Assembly (NCBI RefSeq): GCF_049243985.1
Contig: NC_135382.1
Span: 23,540,990-23,604,989 of the forward strand
Reading direction: 5' to 3'
Source: Paroedura picta
Taxonomy: Eukaryota > Chordata > Lepidosauria > Squamata > Gekkonidae
DNA: 64,000 bases
This document shows, piece by piece, positions 53,252-64,000 of this stretch. The translations under genes were made by a program, and so were the position numbers. The notes beneath the pieces were generated by a model. It had not been told where the DNA came from. It did not search any database and saw nothing but the letters and a program-made list of their open reading frames with translations. Position 1 is the stretch's first letter. Each line of letters opens with the position of its first letter.

Positions 53252-53520
53252 AGCAGTGTTGGGTTTTATGCCATGCTTTTCCTACGTGAAGGAGACTCAA
53301 AGCAGCTTCCAATCACCTTACCTTCATCTCCTCACAACAGACACGCTGTGAGGTGAGTGAGGCTGAGTGACAGAAATGTTCAGTGAGAACAGCACTATCA
53401 GGGCTATGATGAGCCCAAGATCACCCAGCTGGCTGTACATGGAGGACGATTGGGGAATCAAACCAGTTTGCCAGATTAGAGGCTGCAGCTCTGAAACACT
53501 GCACCAAGCTGTCAGCTCCA
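53252..53520 (-). mobile_element. tRNA-derived SINE, upstream of HERPUD1
   Basis: Minus copy, diverged, ending GCACCAAGCTGTCAGCTCC. Confidence 0.8.
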
Positions 53521-56500
53521 TCCCTTAAAAAAAAAAAGCTGTTTGTGAGGGCAGAAGGGATTTAAACTTCCCCTCCTCCTCTGGTTCTTTTTCAGACCAG
53601 AAACAGCTTTACCAAGCTGCTGGTTGTGCCATTGGAGTAAGGTTGGGAATTAACACAGTTCCTTTGAGATGGAGAAATGCCTTAATTACTGGTGGTAATG
53701 AAATCACATCACGCTTATTAGTATTTATTGTCTGCCTTTCTCTCTGGGAATCAGGGTGGATTACAAGCATGATGAAACCTTTTCAGATCATTAGCATGCA
53801 GATTACGAAATTCATTGTAAGGTATGGTAATGTTTGACCCTAACAAAAATATTTCTAGGAGTGCAGTTGGGCTGGGATTGTAGAATGGGGGAAAGATAAA
53901 GAACATAAGCAAATGCATGTGTTTAGGGCTGCAAGACCTTCCATTTGGGAAAAATTACATTTTAACAGGACAGATCATAGCACCTCAGAATCTACGTGAA
54001 TCACATTGCAATCCTGTGCAGAGTTGCTGCAATTGAAACCCAGCAATTTCATCGAGATTAGACTACAGGATCTCTAAATAGGGTAAAGCCTAGAGATTCA
54101 TAAAATTATGCATGGGACATCCAAAGTGAATCTAGAGAATTCTCCCTCTTACCAAAATACAGAACTTGGAAGAACCCAATGAAGTTCATGGGCAACAGAT
54201 TTCTGGATGAACAAAGGGAAGTTCTTTTTTTACCAAAGGTGTCTAAAAGAAACTTCAAAATTCAGAGACAGGAAAACCTCTGAATACCAGTACTAAGAGG
54301 CAACATTGAGAGAAGGCCTTGGCCTCTGTGCCCTGTTTGTTGTGATACTGTGGGTCACAGGGGACCTCCATTTTGATCTCTGTACATATGCACATCTTAG
54401 CATAGGCCTAGCCATGAAAAATGGAGTCTGGATCAAACTGCTGTTGATAAGCCTGGTTCTGGATGTGAGAACCAATTAAAATGAAAAATCCAAAGAATCA
54501 GACAAGAGTCCCAGATGATGAAGCAAAAGTAAAAAGATATATATTTGCAAATACTGTTTCCTATTCTGCTAAGTTTAATGTAAACCACCCTGAGTCTCAG
54601 GAAAGGCTGTTATATAAATATAACAAATAAATAAGCAGGAAGATCCAAATACACAGATCTTCAATTTCAGCAAAGCTGACACAACAATTAAACAATATTC
54701 CTTTTCTTGTTACACTATAGCTTACACATTCTCATTGGTCTATCAAGTAACTTCACCATTGGAATGCCTGAATTCTCAGGGCAATTGTAGTAACTCAGCC
54801 AACTAGGCACAGTTACTTCTCTCCCAAGATGGTATTGTAAAGATTGCAGTCTGAGCAATGTCCTGGGAACAGCCTCTTCTCAGAGTACTCCTCTATACAT
54901 TTGCACCTTCCTAACCTGCAAATTTTCAACTTGAGGGCTACAGGGCCTCATCTGCAATAGATTTCCTTTGTTTACTATCACACACATGGAATCCAGACAA
55001 ACTGTGACATCTCCTTGGGCCTCTAGAAAACCTTGCTCAAGCCTCCTGATATTAAAACTTATTAAGCAATTTTACTAAATCTGCTTCTATGGTCTCACTA
55101 TACCAAGATGACAGTGAGTCACTCTTGAGAGCATGCAAGGAATATGAACTAACTCCTGCATTAATCCTGCAAAAGCCACATCAGGGTAGGAGTCAACCAA
55201 GAGGCATTTTCCCTCAAGGACATGAGAAGTACCTCCCATGATAATCTGACCTTTCTTCCTTAATCTTAAATGCTGGACAGGAGGATTGCTCTCCCAGACT
55301 CAGTTATGTAAAATGGACCAGCCCCAGTCCTTTCTTCCTTATCTTAAGTGCTGGAAAGAAAGATTTCTCCCCCTACTCAGTTATGTAAAAGAGCTAGACA
55401 TGAGGATTTCTCCCCCTAACTCAATCAAATACTCAATCCTTGTCTATTTAAACTCTCAATCCCCATAAGACACACATCTTGATACTTCTACCTTTAATGC
55501 AAAAGAAGAAAAACTCCCACAATTCATATTTAAAATCCTTTTTCAAATTAGCTCATCTCCAGAGAGATGGCCTTTTCATCAGTACTAGTGCAGGCAGCTT
55601 CTCCCCCCCCCCCCCCGGTTTTAGCAAAAAATGTGTCCACTAGTTTCACCACTGACCTTTTAAAAAAGAAAACAAACAATTTAACTTGCGAGAGTATGGT
55701 GAATAAACAAGAGAAAATAAAAGAATGCCAAACTGTCAAGAAATAAGGAAATAATATACTCTGGTTAATTTATTATCAAATACTCTAAACATTGGAAGAA
55801 CAACTTATGAAAGAAGGAGGACTGTTAAGAGGAAAATGCTTATAAAATTTATAATAGATGATGCAAAATATTTGCTATTGCAATATTGCAATATGATGGT
55901 GAAACAGAACAAGTTAGGGATTTATGATAAAATGGGCCCACTGGAGAAAACAAAAGCATAGAGACATTGTGGGTTAATTAAAGTATTTTGTGGGTGTCTA
56001 GGGTGGGGTAATGAAAATACAATGTTCTTTATAGATTAGTTTCCTTTGCCTTCTGTCTCCTTTTCCACTGCAACAAGAGTGTGAATTGAATCTGCCTCAA
56101 TAAATGTAACTTTTACCTTTTTGCAAATATACCTATTTGGAGTTTATTTTCTGCACATGATGCCACATGTCTGTGACTATGCCATTTTGTTGTGTTAACT
56201 AACACATAGATCCAATATGCTAATCATTTCTCCCCACCACCACCACCCAAGAATACCACTATCATAGACAGGATACATAGATCTCCCTCCCCTATTTTAT
56301 CATTGTCATCCTGTAAAATAGGTAGGACAATATAAGCGTAATGGGCCCCAGATCATTCTTTGAGTGGTTGAGTGGGAACTTGAACCTGAGTCTTCCAGAT
56401 CCCAGTGCAATATCTTTCATCTTTGCACTGGGCTGGCTTTCACATACTATAAAGATTGACACTGTAGAATAAAAATACAACTCATCAAACATTTGTAACA

Positions 56501-58321
56501 GGGGCTGGCTAGTGTTGATATAGTGGAAAGTGATCACACTGGTTCTTTGATCCAGAAATGACTCAGTTACCAGTTGGCTGGAAGGCTAAATAATAATATT
56601 AATGCAGAAGCAGCTGTCACCTGGTCACTGAACAGTGCTGAAATTGCAGTTATAGTGGGGGGGGGGGAAGAGGAAACATTGCTGCTGTCCAAGAGCGCTA
56701 TTTTTAACACCAAAAAATGCTTGCACTGGGAATATTTGGTGCAGTAATGTGTCGTCACAGCAGATGGCCCTTCATACAGTGCAAGACCAGAGCACCCTGG
56801 AAGGAATTTGCGGCCCCCCATTCAGCCCGGTTTCATGCAGCAGCATTTTGGATCGGCGATCTAGTTTTCAGAGAGACACTTGTAAAAGGCAATTCAGCCA
56901 AGGAGGTGATTTTAAATGTTCCCATAAACTACTTATAATAAAAACCACATTAAAAAAACCCCCAACAGCAGTCATTCCCAGGTAAGGACTGAAGGGATTT
57001 CATATTTATTAATTAATATGTCTATACTGCCCTCCCTTTTGGCTCAGGGCACTTTATGTGTAACAGGAGGAAATACATAAAGACGGGAGGGCTGAGACTT
57101 CTAGGTAAGCTACAGCTGTAGGGTGTGCTTTGCTTGGAACAGAAGGACAGTAGCTGGAAAGAAATGGATCATACCACATCAGGAAGAATGATTTCTTGTC
57201 TCAATCTGATTGTGCCCCTATACCCCCATGATTCCTTGCTGGCTTCTTAAAAGTCTAGTTGGTTTCCAAGGTTTTTTTTGGGGGGGGGGATTGCATCCTG
57301 TGCCATGCACAGAGTTTCCAAGGAGGTGAATGAAGGTGAAAAAGACGATTCCATGTGAGATTCCTGGTTGTACAAAATGATGACAGCCAAGCCTGGGAGA
57401 GATTAGGAGAAGTGACATCACGCAAGCATTACTTAGTAAGGTCTTTGCATCACAAACATCCCTACAGCAACTGTTGTCACAGTTGCTTGCTTCAAATTGC
57501 TGTTCTCAGGCAAACCTTGAAAAGGGCTGCAAACCCAAGAACTGGACACACCAGGGTCAGCATTGTGTGAAATGGTACAGTCTGTACATTCTCCCAATGC
57601 TAGAAATAGCTACTGTGCCTATTAAACAGGTACAACTGGTTGATAAAGTCAAGGCATCCTTATCTGTATGTGAAAGTGCAGCTTGTCACCAACAACCCCT
57701 AAATCAACATTCCCTCTGAAACTCGTAGAGGTATCCCTGGCATTTGAATGTAGAAACAGATGTTTGTTTCACAGAGCACATGGAAAGGAAGTGCTTTTTC
57801 AGGTTAAATGGCTGATGCAAGCTTGAAGCTATTTACAACCCTGTAACGTATGCTGCAATGACCTTTCCTCCTTTCCCTATACTGTAAAACACACACACAT
57901 ACACACATGATTGTTTACTGCAGCCAGGCTACTGGGAGGGTGGTATAAAAATCAAGTAAATAAATTAAATGGATAATATACTTGCAGATTTAGGATTAGA
58001 TCATACGTGCCCCATTAGAATGGTGTTTGAAAACAAAAGCCTGGAGCCATAAACTGTTTATTTCCACAGGGCACAAGGCACTCCCCTGCCTCTATGTTGT
58101 ATCCTAACTACAATTCCTATTTGCTAGCATTAGTTTTGGCCTTCACATCTCCTGGAGAATCAATCCTTGTAGAAGGCTCTTATGCTATAGCTAGAATTTT
58201 GGTCAGCGCAGACTCTGTAAGAGGCAATGTTGCAGCATTACTGTCTTACAGTTTTGAAAAAGCCCAGGCTTAGTAAAACCAAGGATTTGCACAGTGTAGC
58301 TTACCCATGTGGTGCCTGTAG

Positions 58322-58378
58322 AAGAAGAAGAGTTGGTACTTATATGCCACTTTTCTCTACCCGAAGGAGGCTCAATGT
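58322..58378 (-). mobile_element. tRNA-derived SINE tail fragment
   Basis: AAGAGTTGGTACTTATATGCC tail piece only. Confidence 0.75.
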
Positions 58379-58655
58379 CACCAGAATGTGGAACACCAGC
58401 TCACACCACTGACCACTTGCAGGTCATCAAGTATGAAGCCTGATTTCTGTCCCTGGTTTATTAATGGTGGAGAGGGAGATGTAAAGCAAGTATTCCTGGG
58501 TTTGTATGTATGTGGGAGGTGTCTCACTCTACATTGTCCTGCAGACTGAGTGTGCTTTGCAGGGCCAGCAAGTGAAGAACCCCATTGGGGCAGAGGGACA
58601 GAGGGCTTTGGCACAACCCAACACCTAACCTCAGGGCTGAGGACAAGCTGAAAGG

Positions 58656-58712
58656 CGAAGAAGAAGAAGAAGAAGAAGAAGAAGAAGAAGAAGAAGAAGA
58701 AGAAGAAGAGAT
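58656..58712. repeat. (GAA)n microsatellite
   Basis: About 18 GAA units in the HERPUD1-SLC12A3 spacer. The minus-strand poly-Ser reading is an artefact. Confidence 0.95.
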
Positions 58713-59336
58713 CAGCTTCTTAAAATCCCTTAGGACTTGAAAAAGAATATTCATGAATGTCAGATCTTGCCTACAATGACAGGAAGGCAGTGGTTTTCCA
58801 AGACTCCCTCACACAGATTTTGAAAAAGCCACTCCCTGCAGCTGCTATGTGGTTGTGGGGAAATGACTTGAACCAGACTCATTAACCATCATATATGGCT
58901 TCCACCCTAACTTTGTTCCTTGCAGTTTGTTGGCTTGCTAGGTAGTTGCTGCACAGTCACTTTGAAGTGGTCTTCCAGACACTATTCAGGGGGGGGGGGG
59001 TGAAAACGGCAAGAGATTGTGAAAAGCTTCCAAACTGGCACATAGGTAACAACTTGGCAAATGAATTTCTACATTTCTGAGTATAAAGTAACACACAATG
59101 AGAGGGGGGAAAGATTGTAACTTTATATATAAATTGAATCAAAAGTTCTGGTGGTGATTGACCAGGAAGTAGATTTTGGGGTCATGGCAAATTGAGCATG
59201 TAGAAGCAGTAAAAAAAAGAAAAATTCTATTTTAGGGAATATTAAGGGACTGAAAGCAAAGCTATATATCAGAATTTATTGCAAAGGGCCTTTGTCAGTG
59301 GATGGAGAGAATCCAGGTTGGAGTACACTAGTTAAA

Positions 59337-59522
59337 TAGGGTTGCCAGCCTCCAGGTGGGGCCTGGAGATCTTCCAGAATGAAAACTGTTCTCTAGTTCC
59401 TTGGAGGAAATGGAAGGCGAACAGAATGGCACTGTATCCCTCCCCTCCCCAACATGCCCTCCTCAGGTTCCACCCCCCCAAAAAAAGCTTCAGATATTTC
59501 CCAATCCAGAGTTGGCAACTAC
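59337..59522. repeat. AGGGTTGCCA-type repeat
   Basis: TAGGGTTGCCAGCCTCCAGG to CCAGAGTTGGCAACTACT. Confidence 0.68.
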
Positions 59523-60264
59523 TCATTAGCCAACCAATCCTTTAATTTATCCACTAGGTGGAGTACCATCTCAGTTTTATAATGTCATATGCCAAACAGT
59601 GTGTAGAATTACTCCCAAAGATCAAAAACAACAGGGAGGCTTGGATGATGGATAGACCATTCCTTTTATCCTGACAGCTTTCCTGCTTCATCTCTTCTGA
59701 TTCCTTTCTTCACTGCAACAACCACCCCCTGTGGCTGTTTTCTACACTGGGTCAAACTGTGCTCAAAACAGCCCTTAAGAAGGCCAAGAATAGACGCATA
59801 CCCCCTGACCCTCATTTGTTAGTAGCTATTTTGCATTTCTCCTTTTCCACAGAATGCCATGCAGTCAATGAAGTCAGCTGGGGGTTCTTCCCAAAGAGGA
59901 AGACAAGTAGGCATCAACATCATGACTTTGAAGATCCCCAACTCCACTTTTGTCTGTTTTTGAACATCCAGCCTTATAAAGGGGTCTAGAGAATGTAACA
60001 GCTAGCAAACTGTGATGTGTTATTTTAGGTGGCCTTAATAAAATATATTAAATGGTTTTGGTTTTGGATTTTGCATGAGATTTTGTCAGCTTTGGAAATA
60101 CTGCTGTATTCTGATATATCTTATTTTGTAAAGCTTCTTCTCTCCGCTTAAAAAGTCTACTCATTAGGCCACATTTCGAGAAATGTCCCAGGCGGCCCTT
60201 CTGTGACTCATATACCACTAAAGAAGGAAGTACTTATTGTTCAAGAATCGTCTGGTACTAGTCT

Positions 60265-60270
60265 TTTATT
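60265..60270 (-). terminator. Poly(A) signal of SLC12A3
   Basis: AATAAA on the minus strand, about 125 nt after the stop codon, in non-repeat sequence. It is the first hexamer after the stop. Confidence 0.6.
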
Positions 60271-60391
60271 GGAGGCTTCCACGAGCTGAAACAGAACCCC
60301 GTTAAGATCAGTCCAAAGACAGGATCCATCTCAGTCCAAAAATCATTTTAGTCTCGATCCAGGGTCCAACAAACTCTTGCTGGTCCAACAA

Positions 60392-62441
<2,050 letters not shown>

Positions 62442-64000
62442 CTGAGGGAAGGAAAGACGACAGAAACTATTAAATCCGTGGGTTCACGGAAGAACGCCAG
62501 GCTACTGGGCAAATGAACAGCTCTTTCTTAGTGCTTTCAGCAGTGAGTACATGTTGTAGCAGGTGACAACAAGACCAAAGAACCCGCCAGAAAAATCCAG
62601 CATATATACATGTGGTAAACGAAGGAACCTCCCACGGATGCACACAGTTGGCTAGATCACATTTGATTGATTTGAATTGATTGGATCCAGCAGATGGGAT
62701 CCTTGCCATGTGTGGGCTGGTTCCGCATCCGCCTGGATCCTGCCTCGGACCTCAAGCTCGGTCCTCGGAAGATCCCCATGCACAACAGAAACTACCATTG
62801 AGTATAGTTGGCATATATGTTTTCGTTCAAGTGCCTCTGGGGGAGAAGGAATTATCGACTCTCAGGTCACCTGCCCTGAGTCTTTTCGAGAAAGGGTGGA
62901 ATAAAAAGCAAAACATAAACAAATAATTCCACACAGACACAGTCTGTGGGATGAAATGAGAAGCCGCTCCATGCTAGGACTGCCCTTGTGCTCTCAAGTC
63001 ACTTTCCATTTATGGTGACTGGAGGAATTAACATTCTCTAAAATATCCTATTAAGAGCCTTGCTCAGGACTTACAAACTAACAACTGTGGTTTCCTTTAT
63101 TGAGTCAATAAATCTCATGTTCCTCTTTTCCTACTGCCTTCTTTTCCTAGTATTATTACTTTTTCCAGCGCTTCTTGTCTTTTCATAATGTGGTCAAAGT
63201 ACAATAGCCTCAGTTTAGTTGTTTTAGCTCCTAGGGGAAAATCCAGGCTTAATTTGATCTAGAACACACTTATTTGTCTCCTTGGCAGTCCATGCTATCT
63301 GTAAAACTCTCCCCCAACATAACAAGCTGTGGCTGGCAGAGCCTTAAATTGATTAGTTTTCCTTCTAGGGCTGCCAGCCTCCAGGGTTCCCAGAATTATA
63401 ACTAATTTCCAGGCAGCATAGATCAGTTCTCCTGCAGAAATGGGTCAATTTGGAGGGCACTGTATGGCATTGTATCCAGCTGAGGTCCTTCTCTTTGCAC
63501 GCTCCATCCCCTGCATTTCCAAGAATTTCCCAACCCAGAAGAAGTGACCATATCCTCCTCTACAGTTTGTCAGGAGCTACTGGGGAAACCTCATATCCAT
63601 GTGCTTTAGCCTTTTACTACTTTCCATGCAAGGATAGTGCCTTGCTAAGACCTCAGGTTTTTACAACTAGCTCATTTTATGGCTGTTTTAGGCTCAGCAC
63701 AGACTCAGTGACAGAACACGGGGGGGGGGCAACCTTTCATACAAAGTTCAGAAGCAGAAAGCCTTTTTGGCAGGCCTAGACAGGAGCCCATGAGCCCATG
63801 AGCCAAACCATGGCCAGGAATCGGGTCTATAAACTTGTCTCCCTCTCCTGCTGCTTGCTGTTTTCTGTTCTTGGCTCAACAGAGTCAAGGTAAAACCAGT
63901 CCCAGGCACTAGACAGACTGTACCATGCACTGTTTCATAACATGAAGCTAGACTCGTGGTATGTTTCGTCCACCCCTGATTTAGCATATTTGCTCTTCAG
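62442..64000. other. SLC12A3 intron reaching the window edge
   Basis: No further SLC12A3 exon was recognised here. It contains a LINE-like tail at about 62860-62930 and an AGGGTTGCCA-type repeat at 63368. Confidence 0.6.
63368..63545. repeat. AGGGTTGCCA-type repeat
   Basis: AGGGCTGCCAGCCTCCAGGG to TTTCCCAACCCAGAAG, in the SLC12A3 intron. Confidence 0.6.

Larger units (their letters stand above)
52720..60260. other. HERPUD1-SLC12A3 spacer
   Basis: About 7.5 kb with LINE 3' tails (52750-52835, 53715-53770, 54560-54640, 57000-57060, 57920-57975), a tRNA-derived SINE, the GAA microsatellite and an AGGGTTGCCA-type repeat. Otherwise unique-looking AT-rich DNA with no gene signal I can support. 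Confidence 0.5.

Noticed and set aside
58524-58754. Poly-Ser ORF
   Set aside because: Product of the GAA microsatellite.

Overview
The window is vertebrate nuclear DNA, almost certainly from a squamate reptile (lizard or gecko). Its genes are split by ordinary GT-AG introns. The introns and spacers are full of squamate-type repeats: Sauria SINE, 5S-rRNA-derived SINE, a tRNA-derived SINE, CR1/L2-like and BovB LINE fragments, and several hAT DNA elements. I could not place the lineage more finely from sequence alone.

All four host genes are read on the minus strand, in the order SLC12A3 - HERPUD1 - CETP - NLRC5. This is the order and relative orientation known at human 16q13. From high to low coordinates: (i) 64000-60260 holds the last two coding exons of SLC12A3 (thiazide-sensitive NaCl cotransporter), with the rest of the gene beyond the right edge; (ii) 60.2-52.6 kb is a repeat-rich spacer; (iii) 52.57-45.16 kb is the complete HERPUD1 gene (8 coding exons, 383 or 384 aa) with a CpG-rich promoter carrying a TATA box and ERSE and ERSE-II look-alikes; (iv) 45.1-36.4 kb is a spacer; (v) 36.32-17.66 kb is the complete CETP gene (16 coding exons, in frame throughout, 507 aa); (vi) 15.5-15.0 kb is a CpG island with a perfect interferon-stimulated response element and a splice donor, which I read as the promoter and non-coding first exon of NLRC5; (vii) 5.7-0.65 kb holds the first four coding exons of NLRC5 (death-fold domain, linker, predicted nuclear localisation exon, NACHT exon, about 722 residues), and its LRR exons lie beyond the left edge.

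Exon boundaries were set by hand from splice signals, phase continuity and remembered human protein sequences. CETP (1524 nt) and HERPUD1 (1152 or 1155 nt) both close exactly in frame, which supports the models. Two introns, one in CETP and one in NLRC5, can only be spliced in frame with a GC donor (GC-AG introns).

The genes do not form one pathway. SLC12A3 moves NaCl in kidney, HERPUD1 serves ER-associated degradation, CETP exchanges neutral lipids between lipoproteins, and NLRC5 activates MHC class I genes. The most striking non-genic feature is a family of about 136-bp almost perfectly palindromic hAT MITEs, 11 copies in 64 kb. Those with intact flanks have 8-bp target duplications of the form nnnTAnnn (Buster-type hAT). 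I recognised no complete autonomous transposon, no CRISPR array, no tRNA or rRNA gene, and no retrovirus-like element.
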